The notes under the pieces are model-generated. The model saw nothing but the letters and a program-made list of their open reading frames with translations, was not told where the DNA came from and searched no databases. The translations under genes and the position numbers were made by a program. This document shows, piece after piece, positions 26,113 through 34,082 of a stretch of 64,000 nucleotides of DNA. Source of the stretch: Clostridia bacterium (GTDB lineage Bacteria; Bacillota; Clostridia; Christensenellales; Pumilibacteraceae). The stretch covers positions 1 through 64,000 of the forward strand of contig JAAVYI010000017.1 in NCBI GenBank assembly GCA_022791055.1. Direction: 5' to 3'. Position 1 is the stretch's first letter, and each line of letters opens with the position of its first letter.

Positions 26113-28668
26113 ATGGATGAAAAAGTTTTGGTATTGATCGACGGCAACAGCTTGATCAACCGCGCATTCTTTGCCTTGCCGCCGCTGACCGACAAGCAGG
26201 GACGCCCGTCGCAAGCGGTGTACGGATTTACCACCATGCTGTTAAAAGCGGTGACCGATCTACAGCCGACGCATATGGCGGTGGCGTTCGATCTGCCCGC
26301 GCCGACCTTTCGGCACAAGCTGTACGACGGCTACAAAGCCTCGCGCAGAGGAATGCCGGAAGAACTGGCCGTGCAACTGCCGATCCTTAAAGAACTGCTC
26401 AGGATCATGCACGTCAAAATTATCGAGCGTGAGGGATTCGAGGCCGACGACATCATCGGCACCATGGCCAAAACCAACCCAGTCCGCACCTATATTCTGA
26501 CCGGAGACCGCGACAGCTTTCAGCTAATCGACGATACGACAACCGTGCTTTTGACCAAGCGCGGTCTGACCGATACCGCGCGCATGGACGAAGAGGCGCT
26601 GAAAACGCAAATGGGTCTGACGCCGGCGCAGATCATCGACTATAAGGCGCTAGCCGGCGACGCGTCCGACGAGATCCCCGGCGTCACCGGGATCGGCGAT
26701 AAAACGGCGGTCAAACTGCTGACAGACTACGGCTCGCTCGACGGCATTTACGAGCATCTCGACGCGCTGACCGGCTCGGTCGCCCATAAGCTCGACAGCG
26801 GGCGGGCGAGCGCGTATTTGAGTAGGCAACTTGCGACCATTGTCACCGATATGGATCTGGGCGTCCGCCTCGAAGAATGCGGGTTTCAGTTTCCGTTTTC
26901 GGGACAGGTGCGCGAATACTTGCGCGAACTGGACTTTAAGTCGCTGGTTAAGCGCGGCGACCTGTACGGCGATTACGCCAGCGTCTCCGACGAGCATTTC
27001 GATGCGCGCAAAGCGCCTGCCCGCATCAAGCTGACACAGCCGCAGGCGGTGATCGACGTCATGCGCCCGTCGAAAGAGATCGCTTTTTACTGCGACGAAA
27101 ACGCATTCTTTTTCGCCTACGACCCCGACACCGAATACGAGGTCGGCTTGAAATACGACCTCATCGACGGCAAGTTCGATTTCGAGGACTGCGCGCAGCT
27201 GTTCGCCGCCGCGCTGGCCGATAGGGAAGTCGTCAAAGTGGTGTTCGACGTCAAGAAGTTCAAGCAGCGGCTGTACGGCTTGGGGCTGGAACTCAACAAC
27301 TTTTTCGACGTCCGACTGGCGCAGTATATAGCCGATATGAGCGTCCCGCACGAAAAGGCCGATTCTATATTGGAACACTACGGCGCGGGGGCGGCGTATG
27401 CGTCGGGGCTGCTGTATGTCGCGGCCTTACAAAGAAAAGAGTTGGAGCGGTCGCAAATGCACCGCCTGTTCTACGACGTCGAGCAGCCGCTCGTCGACGT
27501 GTTGCTCGATATGGAGCGGCAGGGCTTTCGCCTGGACACCGAAATGTGCCGCACGCTGGGCAAACGCTACCAGACCGAACTGACGCGGCTGTCGTTCGAC
27601 ATTTACCGTGCGGCCGGCAAGGAGTTTAACATCAACTCGCCGCGGCAGTTGTCCGACGTGCTGTTCAGAGATTTGGGTATCGACTATCCCAAGCGTACCA
27701 CGCGCTATTCGACCAGCGCCGAAATTTTGGAGCAGATCGCCGACCGCCATGAGATCGTGCCGATGGTCATGCGCTATCGCTTGATCTACAAACTGAACAG
27801 CACCTACGTCGAGGGGCTGATGAAACTGGCCGATTCGGGCAGTCGCGTACACACCGAATTTCGGCAGATGTCGACGGCGACGGGACGGCTGTCGAGCGTC
27901 GAACCGAACTTGCAAAATATCCCCGTGCGCGAGGAAGAGGGGCGGGCTTTACGCGGACTGTTCAGCGCGGGCGAGGGCAAAACGCTGGTGTCGGCCGACT
28001 ATTCGCAGATCGAACTGCGCTTGCTGGCGCATTTCTCGATGGACAAGCGCATGGTGACGGCCTACATGAACGGCGACGATATTCACACGTCGACGGCGGC
28101 CGAGGTGTTCGGCGTCGCGCGCGCCGACGTCACGCCCGAAATGCGTCGCAAGGCCAAGGCCGTCAACTTCGGCATCATTTACGGCATGAGCGACTTCGGT
28201 TTGGCCGAAAGCATCAAGGTGCCGCAATCGGAGGCAAAGTTATATAAAGAACGGTATTTCGCGCGGTTCGAGGGCGTCAAGCGCTATCAAGAGGACAGCG
28301 TCGAGCGCGCCAAAAAATCGGGCTGCGCCATTACGCTGCTCGGCCGCGTGCGCCGCATTCCCGAACTGTTCTCGCCGCAGTTTACCGTGCGGCAGTTCGG
28401 CGAGCGCGTGGCGATGAATATGCCGTTACAAGGCAGCGCCGCCGACATTATCAAGATCGCCATGTTAAACGTCGTGCGCGCGCTCGAGGGTATGCAAAGC
28501 AAACTGATCTTACAGATCCACGACGAGTTGATCGTCGAGGCGGCCGACGACGAAGTCGAGCAGGTCAAGGCGATCGTAAAGGAAAGCATGGAGCACGCCG
28601 TCGAACTGAACGTGCCGCTGACTGTCGAAGTGTCCGCGGCCAAAAACTGGCTGGAGTGTAAAGCATGA
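26113..28668 (+). CDS. polA: DNA polymerase I
   Basis: Fills gaps and removes RNA primers during replication and repair. The 851 residues show the 5'-3' exonuclease domain (1-290: LVLIDGNSLINRAFFALP, EADDIIG, TGDRDSFQL, DEIPGVTGIGDKTA). A vestigial 3'-5' exonuclease domain follows (about 300-440), in which the usual acidic D-x-E start is not seen. The polymerase domain carries SADYSQIELRLLAHFS, the O-helix RRKAKAVNFGIIYGMS and QIHDELIVE. Loss of proofreading is common in Gram-positive Pol I. AGGGGAA precedes the ATG. The TGA overlaps the coaE ATG. Confidence 0.96.
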   Translation: MDEKVLVLIDGNSLINRAFFALPPLTDKQGRPSQAVYGFTTMLLKAVTDLQPTHMAVAFDLPAPTFRHKLYDGYKASRRGMPEELAVQLPILKELLRIMHVKIIEREGFEADDIIGTMAKTNPVRTYILTGDRDSFQLIDDTTTVLLTKRGLTDTARMDEEALKTQMGLTPAQIIDYKALAGDASDEIPGVTGIGDKTAVKLLTDYGSLDGIYEHLDALTGSVAHKLDSGRASAYLSRQLATIVTDMDLGVRLEECGFQFPFSGQVREYLRELDFKSLVKRGDLYGDYASVSDEHFDARKAPARIKLTQPQAVIDVMRPSKEIAFYCDENAFFFAYDPDTEYEVGLKYDLIDGKFDFEDCAQLFAAALADREVVKVVFDVKKFKQRLYGLGLELNNFFDVRLAQYIADMSVPHEKADSILEHYGAGAAYASGLLYVAALQRKELERSQMHRLFYDVEQPLVDVLLDMERQGFRLDTEMCRTLGKRYQTELTRLSFDIYRAAGKEFNINSPRQLSDVLFRDLGIDYPKRTTRYSTSAEILEQIADRHEIVPMVMRYRLIYKLNSTYVEGLMKLADSGSRVHTEFRQMSTATGRLSSVEPNLQNIPVREEEGRALRGLFSAGEGKTLVSADYSQIELRLLAHFSMDKRMVTAYMNGDDIHTSTAAEVFGVARADVTPEMRRKAKAVNFGIIYGMSDFGLAESIKVPQSEAKLYKERYFARFEGVKRYQEDSVERAKKSGCAITLLGRVRRIPELFSPQFTVRQFGERVAMNMPLQGSAADIIKIAMLNVVRALEGMQSKLILQIHDELIVEAADDEVEQVKAIVKESMEHAVELNVPLTVEVSAAKNWLECKA

Positions 28669-29249
28669 TCGCCGTAGGCTTGACCGGCGGGATCGCAAGC
28701 GGCAAATCGATGGTCGCGGAAATATTGCGCGAATGCGGCGCATATATTATCGATACCGATATACTCAGTCGGGAGGTGGTAGCGCCCGGCACGGTCGGCG
28801 CCGAAATGCTGGCGGCGCGGTTTCCTGCGGCCTTTACCGACGGCGCGCTCGACCGCCGCACGCTCAAGAACATCGTATTCAACGACGCGGCTTCCTTGCG
28901 CGACCTGAACGCGATCACGCACCCGTTGATCGCCCGCGCCGTCGACGAACGGCTGCGCGCTTGCGACGCGACCGTTGCGGTGGTCGTCGCGCCCTTGCTG
29001 TATGAGAGCGGCCTGGAGAAAAAGGTCGAACTGGTCATCAACGTGACCGCAGACCCCGAACTGCGTATACAGCGGCTTGTCAAGCGGGATACTATCACCG
29101 TGGACTTGGCGCGCGCCATTCTCAAAAGCCAGTTGGACGAAGCGGAGCGCTGCCGCCGCGCCGACGTCGTTATCGACAACAACGGCGACGTCAAGACTTT
29201 GCGGGACGAGGTGAAACTATTATACAATCAAATCGCGGAACGGGGATAA
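28665..29249 (+). CDS. coaE: Dephospho-CoA kinase
   Basis: Phosphorylates the ribose 3'-OH of dephospho-CoA, the last step of CoA synthesis. The 194-residue P-loop kinase has LTGGIASGKS (residues 6-15), DTDILSREVV, the lid and LLYESGLEKKVELVI. ATGA overlap with polA; polA-coaE linkage is frequent in Bacillota. The lytic transglycosylase frame follows directly. Confidence 0.95.
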   Translation: MIAVGLTGGIASGKSMVAEILRECGAYIIDTDILSREVVAPGTVGAEMLAARFPAAFTDGALDRRTLKNIVFNDAASLRDLNAITHPLIARAVDERLRACDATVAVVVAPLLYESGLEKKVELVINVTADPELRIQRLVKRDTITVDLARAILKSQLDEAERCRRADVVIDNNGDVKTLRDEVKLLYNQIAERG

Positions 29250-29290
29250 GGATATTTGCGCTCGTCAACTTAAGTTTAGTAGCGGTTGCC

Positions 29291-29761
29291 GTGTTTTTCT
29301 ATGCGGCGATCGCTTTTCGTTATCCCAAGAAATACGGCGCGGAAATTGCCGCGGCCTGTGCCGAATTCGGCGTGTCCGAACGTCTCGTGCACGCAGTCGT
29401 TTGGACGGAAAGCAAGTTCCTCCCGCAAGCGACGTCGCATAAGGGCGCGCGCGGGCTGATGCAGATCATGCCGTCGACGGGCGCCTATCTCGCCGAACTG
29501 TTGGGCGAGCCGTTCGACCCCGAACGCCTGTATGAGCCGCCGTACAACGTGCGCCTTGGGGTGTTCTATCTCAGCCGCCTGTTAAAGCGGTTTGACCGAA
29601 CGTATGCGCTCGTCGCATACAACGCCGGCGAGACGCGGGCGGAACAGTGGGAGAAAACGGGCGCGATCGAATATCGAGAAACGCGCGACTACGTGTCGCG
29701 CGTCATGTGGGCGGAAAAGGCGTATCGGTTTTTGGGCGTCGACGCTTATTCGACCCCGTAA
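29291..29761 (+). CDS. Lytic transglycosylase (SLT domain), N-terminus uncertain
   Basis: Cleaves the glycan strand of peptidoglycan to 1,6-anhydro-MurNAc ends. The SLT core is clear: WTESKFLPQATSHKGARGLMQIMPSTG, with the Glu of ESKF catalytic, then YNVRLGVFYLSRLL and VAYNAG. The GTG at 29291 gives 156 residues but has a poor ribosome binding site. The same frame stays open upstream from 29252 and encodes a hydrophobic helix (IFALVNLSLVAVAVFFYAAIAF), the usual membrane anchor of this family, yet no ATG, GTG or TTG is in frame there. A rare start codon or a sequence error may hide the true start. The 3' end overlaps the convergent WYL gene by 16 bases. Confidence 0.85.
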   Translation: MFFYAAIAFRYPKKYGAEIAAACAEFGVSERLVHAVVWTESKFLPQATSHKGARGLMQIMPSTGAYLAELLGEPFDPERLYEPPYNVRLGVFYLSRLLKRFDRTYALVAYNAGETRAEQWEKTGAIEYRETRDYVSRVMWAEKAYRFLGVDAYSTP

Positions 29762-30681
29762 GCGACAAGCACCCGCTTGCATTCGGTCAAAAGTTCTTCT
29801 TGTAAATAGGCCGGGGAAACGACGCGCACGGCCGAACCGAACGACAGCAGTTTTTTGAGCAAGCTGCCGCTGCTGTAAACAAGCGCTTGCGCGGTCATGA
29901 CGTCGCCCTTTTTGCGCGTGATGACTTCCGTCCCCAGCCACTCCTCGACGTCCGATTCGATCGACGGGGAAAATTCGATATGCAGTTCGATCTGCCGCGC
30001 GTTCTCGAACTTTTCGTTGAGCTTTCCGTAAACGTCGGAAGGCCTTTTTTGATACGGCGTGTCGGTCAAGTACAGACTGCGAATGCGCGAAAGTTTGAAC
30101 AGTCGGAAGTCGCTGCGCTCGTGACACCACCCGTACACGTACCAAACGCCTTCCTTTAAGATCAGCGAATACGGGTCGAACAGCCGCTCGCTGGCCGTCT
30201 CGTTGCGGTCGATATAGCGCATGTTGAGTGTCACGCCGTCGGCGATACTGCGGTTGATCGTCTCGATCTTGCCGCGGTAGTAGTGCGGGTTGGCCCAGGT
30301 ACCCGAATCGATGACCAGGGTATCGCTTTTCAACAGATACTGCTCATGATCCAGGCTTTGGCTGAGTTGCCGCAGTTTGTCGATGATATTGCGGTTGCGG
30401 TCGTCGTCAAAGCTGCTGAGCGCGCCGACGCAGGTCAAAAGCCGGTCGTACTCGTCGGGCGTGAAAAACGAGTGATCGATGCGGTAGTTGTCGGCAATGG
30501 TGTAGCCGCCGTTTTTGCCGCGGATCGTCTGGATAGGGATGTCGCCGCCGCTCAACGCGTCGATATAGCGGCGCACGGTGCGTTCGCTGATCTCGTATTT
30601 TTCGGCTAAAAACTTGCGCGAAACCTTTTCCCGCGAGGTGAGTAGCGTCATCAGGATACCGTACACGACCGAGTTTTGCAT
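29746..30681 (-). CDS. HTH-WYL transcriptional regulator (YafY type)
   Basis: A 311-residue regulator: winged HTH of the HTH_11 type at 10-60 (FLAEKYEISERTVRRYIDALSG), then a WYL domain (about 140-225, including YGWCHERSDFRLFKLSRI) and a C-terminal WCX extension. WYL domains sense nucleotides or nucleic acid ligands in several systems. GGAGG precedes the ATG. It is divergent from the small gene at 30805 across 123 bases holding promoters for both, so that gene is its most likely target. Confidence 0.9.
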   Translation of the reverse strand: MQNSVVYGILMTLLTSREKVSRKFLAEKYEISERTVRRYIDALSGGDIPIQTIRGKNGGYTIADNYRIDHSFFTPDEYDRLLTCVGALSSFDDDRNRNIIDKLRQLSQSLDHEQYLLKSDTLVIDSGTWANPHYYRGKIETINRSIADGVTLNMRYIDRNETASERLFDPYSLILKEGVWYVYGWCHERSDFRLFKLSRIRSLYLTDTPYQKRPSDVYGKLNEKFENARQIELHIEFSPSIESDVEEWLGTEVITRKKGDVMTAQALVYSSGSLLKKLLSFGSAVRVVSPAYLQEELLTECKRVLVAYGVE

Positions 30682-30726
30682 GGAAAACCTCCGTTTTCGA
30701 CATTTTGGTAAAAAACTTCTGAAATT

Positions 30727-30772
30727 ATTTTATAATGTGGACATACAGTTGTCAAGCACTTTGTGGTATAAT
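30727..30772. promoter_or_regulatory. Divergent promoters between the WYL regulator and the small gene
   Basis: Rightward: TATAAT (30767-30772) with TGG before it, an extended -10, without a good -35 at 17 bases. Leftward: TTGACA (30755-30750), 17 bases, TAAAAT (30732-30727). The two promoters interleave, so one bound regulator could control both directions. Confidence 0.55.
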
Positions 30773-30804
30773 GATGGTATAAAAAGCAGGGAGGTATGTT
30801 TGCA

Positions 30805-31122
30805 ATGTACATAGGTATTTCGACTTTAAATGTCGTAAAAGCGGGAGAGGTGCTTGTTTTGAAGGTCGACCGCTCGTTCGGGTTGGTCGGCGCATACGAC
30901 ATCGGCGGTGCGCTTATAGGCTACGTATCGGAAATGCAGCCCGAGGGATGCATGGACGTGTGGGAGATCTATGCCGCGATCGGCGACAACCGCGTGTTGA
31001 CGACGGCTGCCGTCGCGCTCGGCAATACCGTCATCTTGCATACCGACAGCCGCGTATTCCAAAAGGCGCCGACCGTTACCCGTATCGAGCGCGAGGGATA
31101 CGGACTGCTCAGCGTCAAATAA
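30805..31122 (+). CDS. Small protein of unknown function, weakly HIRAN-like
   Basis: A 105-residue soluble, beta-rich protein (MYIGISTLNVVKAGEVLVLK...). The segment VGAYDIGGALIGYVSE recalls the Asp-x-x-Ala-x-x-IGY core of HIRAN domains, but the match is by eye and weak. GGGAGGT ends at 30795, which favours the ATG at 30805 over 30796. It is alone in its transcript and divergent from the WYL regulator. No function is assigned. Confidence 0.65.
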   Translation: MYIGISTLNVVKAGEVLVLKVDRSFGLVGAYDIGGALIGYVSEMQPEGCMDVWEIYAAIGDNRVLTTAAVALGNTVILHTDSRVFQKAPTVTRIEREGYGLLSVK

Positions 31123-31180
31123 GCAAAGCGACGTTTCGCAAATTTCATCGAACTTTTTGGAGAAAGTACCCCCAAAGCGT

Positions 31181-31209
31181 TTGTAATTTCCTTTACTTTG
31201 TGGTAAAAT
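31181..31209 (+). promoter_or_regulatory. Promoter of the M28-like membrane protein gene
   Basis: TTGTAA (31181-31186), 17 bases, TAAAAT (31204-31209) with TGG before it (extended -10). Confidence 0.6.
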
Positions 31210-31282
31210 AGGTAAGTGTAGAATGGCCGTAAGACCGTTTCTGTCCGATATGTACAAACAAAAGTGGGAGAACCGTTGCTTC

Positions 31283-33901
31283 ATGAAATTGTTTAAGAGA
31301 ATCTACTATCCCGTTTTGGCGGTGCTGATCGTCGCAATGCTCGTGCTGGGTTTTGTCGACGCGACCTATGCTCGCCCCGGTAAGACCGATTCCCGTTTTG
31401 TCGCCGACAGCGTCAAACACGTCGAGGGAATTGCGGCCGAAAACCGTTCGACGCCCGACGGCAAAGCGACGGCGCGCACGTATATCGCTTCCGTTCTCGA
31501 CACGGTGTGCCGCTATGCAGACTCGACGATCGACGACGACGGCATGACGCAAGTCGACGTTGCCGTCAATACGACGCCCGTCCCGACGTATACCGAACAG
31601 GAGACCGTGCTGCTCGACGCCTCGCTCGACACGACCGATAAGCTCGATCAAGTGGCGATCGTCGATCAAACGGTCAACAATCTCGTTGTCTATATTCCCG
31701 GCGCGAAAACGCTTGCCGGCACTCCGGGCGACGCCGTGCTGATGACGGCGCATTACGATTCGCGCGCGGCCGGTGTAGCGGCTTCCGAAGCGGTGCCTGC
31801 CGCCGTCATGTTGCAAAACATCGTCGACATCGTGAGCGGCAATCTTTCGTATCAAAACGATTTGGTGTTTGTATTCACCGACGAGACTGCCGGCGCTTTG
31901 GCGTTCACGCAACAGTTCAAAGGGTTCGACAACGTGACCGATCGGGTCAAGCTGTCGGCAGACTTTACCGCATTCGGCGACAAAGGCACGCTCGCCTTGT
32001 ACGACGTGTCGGATAAAAATGCGGCGCTTTTGGGCGCATATTCGGGGATCAACGGATCGGCATACGCCAGTTCGCTGTTCGACCTATTCGGCTTTAATAA
32101 GGCTGTCAACGGGGTGGACGCATTCGACGGCCCGTATTTGGGGATCGGCAACGTCGGCGGCTCGGCGACGGCGGCCGACACCGTAGAGAACCTGTCGCAA
32201 AACATATGCAAGCAACACGCCGGCATTATGACGCGCTTTACCGAAAAGTTCGGCGATTACGATCTCAATACGCTCGATTCCAAATCGGCGTCGGTGTTCT
32301 TTACCTATTTGAGTCTGTTTACCGTTTGGTATCCGGTGTTCGTGTCCTACATTTTGGGCGCGGTCATTGTCGGACTGATCGTTGCCGTCGTTTGGCTGAC
32401 GGTTAAAAAGAATAAGCAGTTCGCGGCGGCTAACCCGGAGGCGAAGAACAACCCGTATATGTTGGGTCGTTCGATCGGCGGGGCGTTGGTGCAACTGCTT
32501 TCGATCGCGGCGTCGGTGTTGACGCTGTTCGTTTCGTACTATTTGTTAGGCCTGATTTGCGCGGGCTTCGGCGCGTTCAACTTGCACGCGATCAACGATC
32601 TGCTGTTCGGCAACGTGGCGTTTTTGATCGGCGTGATGTTGCTGTCGGCGGCTGTCAATGCGGCGTTCACGCTGGTACTCAAAAAGACGTTCAACGCCAA
32701 AGCGCCCGACGTCGTGCGCGGCAATGTGTGGCTGTGGGCGGTACTGGGATTGATCTTCAGCTTTGCCGCACCGAAGTACGGCTATATCTTTGCGATCGGC
32801 GCCATTTTGGAGCTTGTGACTATGTTGCTTGTCACGCTGTTTAAAGACAAATACAAAGCAAAGTTCAATCAGGACATCGAGCGTCTGTTCCTCTACAATG
32901 CGCCGCTCGTTCTGATCCTTCCGATGGCAGTGCCTGCGATCACGTTGGCCTCTGCGTCGCTCAAAACGCTGTTCTTGCCGCTCATTATGATGGTGTTCAT
33001 GTTGATGACCGGCTTTATCACGCCGTACCTCAGCTACTTGCATCCCGTTCTCGACCGCGTTTTCAAAAAGCTGCCCGATCGCAAGATCCGCGAAGAACAC
33101 GAATACCAAGAAGAGAAAGTCGACCCGGCCAAACCCGGCAAGAAGGGCGAGATCGTTACGGTCAAGAAAGTCGAGACGGTCAAAGTCAAATGGAATTATC
33201 ACAACTGGATGGCCGTGACGGCTGCCGTCCTCGCGTCGTGCCTGATCGTCATTTTCTCGACGGTGTTCACCGGCAGTTTTACGGCGACGGCTGCGTCGCG
33301 TTTTGATGGTTTCGACGGCATTTACGACGACGCGCTCATTTATATGTGGGATCGCAACAGCAGCGGCGTTGTCACCAATACGATCGAAGTACACGACCTC
33401 GACGCTTATCCGTACATCGCGCGCGCCGTCGACGGCTTAGCTTGGGACGGAGAGAAGAAAGCCTATGTTAAGACCGACTGGGCGGGCGACTTTATCAAGG
33501 GCAACGGCCCTACGATCGAGGCGAGTGAGGAAAACACCGTTTACACGTTTACGCCGTATAACTTGGTCCACAGCGAAGTGCGGCTGAAGATTACAGGTGC
33601 TGCCGCCGTGACCAAGTTGACGTTTGCCAAGACGACCGATGCGGAACAGACATACGAAGTCGAAAACGAAGGCGAGGATACGCTCGAAGTGCGTCTCCCG
33701 TACGGCTACGGCGCGTTCACCATGACGGTCGAAGGCACCGAAACCAAGCTGAGCATCGACTATACCGAGCATTATGCGGACGCGGCGACCGCGTTCCAAA
33801 GCCTGGACGATTGGGCGGGGTTGACAACCGGCAGTTATCGCGGCAAGGACAAGATCACGCCGTACCTGCGCGCCGGGATCGTATTGCATTATCAGTATTG
33901 A
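31283..33901 (+). CDS. Multi-pass membrane protein with a degenerate M28 peptidase domain
   Basis: An 872-residue protein. An N-terminal helix (YYPVLAVLIVAMLVLGF) leads to an extracellular M28-like domain (about 45-330), then about nine membrane helices (340-590), a cytosolic Lys/Glu-rich loop (about 600-650), one more helix and a C-terminal extracellular beta domain (about 690-872). The layout recalls eukaryotic Fxna/ERMP1-type M28 proteins. Of the M28 metal ligands, HYDS is kept, but the Asp after it (usual GADD) reads AASEA, the usual DGEE reads TDETAG, and the last His block reads SATAADT. So peptidase activity is doubtful. ATG 31283 begins the membrane signal; an ATG 60 bases upstream adds an unlikely hydrophilic prefix. 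Confidence 0.75.
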   Translation: MKLFKRIYYPVLAVLIVAMLVLGFVDATYARPGKTDSRFVADSVKHVEGIAAENRSTPDGKATARTYIASVLDTVCRYADSTIDDDGMTQVDVAVNTTPVPTYTEQETVLLDASLDTTDKLDQVAIVDQTVNNLVVYIPGAKTLAGTPGDAVLMTAHYDSRAAGVAASEAVPAAVMLQNIVDIVSGNLSYQNDLVFVFTDETAGALAFTQQFKGFDNVTDRVKLSADFTAFGDKGTLALYDVSDKNAALLGAYSGINGSAYASSLFDLFGFNKAVNGVDAFDGPYLGIGNVGGSATAADTVENLSQNICKQHAGIMTRFTEKFGDYDLNTLDSKSASVFFTYLSLFTVWYPVFVSYILGAVIVGLIVAVVWLTVKKNKQFAAANPEAKNNPYMLGRSIGGALVQLLSIAASVLTLFVSYYLLGLICAGFGAFNLHAINDLLFGNVAFLIGVMLLSAAVNAAFTLVLKKTFNAKAPDVVRGNVWLWAVLGLIFSFAAPKYGYIFAIGAILELVTMLLVTLFKDKYKAKFNQDIERLFLYNAPLVLILPMAVPAITLASASLKTLFLPLIMMVFMLMTGFITPYLSYLHPVLDRVFKKLPDRKIREEHEYQEEKVDPAKPGKKGEIVTVKKVETVKVKWNYHNWMAVTAAVLASCLIVIFSTVFTGSFTATAASRFDGFDGIYDDALIYMWDRNSSGVVTNTIEVHDLDAYPYIARAVDGLAWDGEKKAYVKTDWAGDFIKGNGPTIEASEENTVYTFTPYNLVHSEVRLKITGAAAVTKLTFAKTTDAEQTYEVENEGEDTLEVRLPYGYGAFTMTVEGTETKLSIDYTEHYADAATAFQSLDDWAGLTTGSYRGKDKITPYLRAGIVLHYQY

Positions 33902-33933
33902 TCGGCGGTTGCCCGAAAAACAAGACAAAAGAG

Positions 33934-33972
33934 CCGATTTTTTGGGCGAAATCCCAAGAAATCGGTTTTTTT
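33934..33972 (+). terminator. Rho-independent terminator
   Basis: A 13-bp stem with one wobble (33934-33946 with 33953-33965), loop around GAAA, and a T tract to 33972. Confidence 0.9.
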
Positions 33973-33984
33973 CGGTCTTTACAC

Positions 33985-34014
33985 TGGACAAAATACGTTG
34001 CGATATGCTATACT
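33985..34014 (+). promoter_or_regulatory. Promoter of the GH95-like gene
   Basis: TGGACA (33985-33990), 18 bases, TATACT (34009-34014), about 70 bases before the start codon. Confidence 0.6.
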
Positions 34015-34082
34015 TATACTGTATGTATAGGCACGGAGAGGTACGCTTTCCGCGCCGAAAAAAGATAAGAGAGAGGTTCTAA

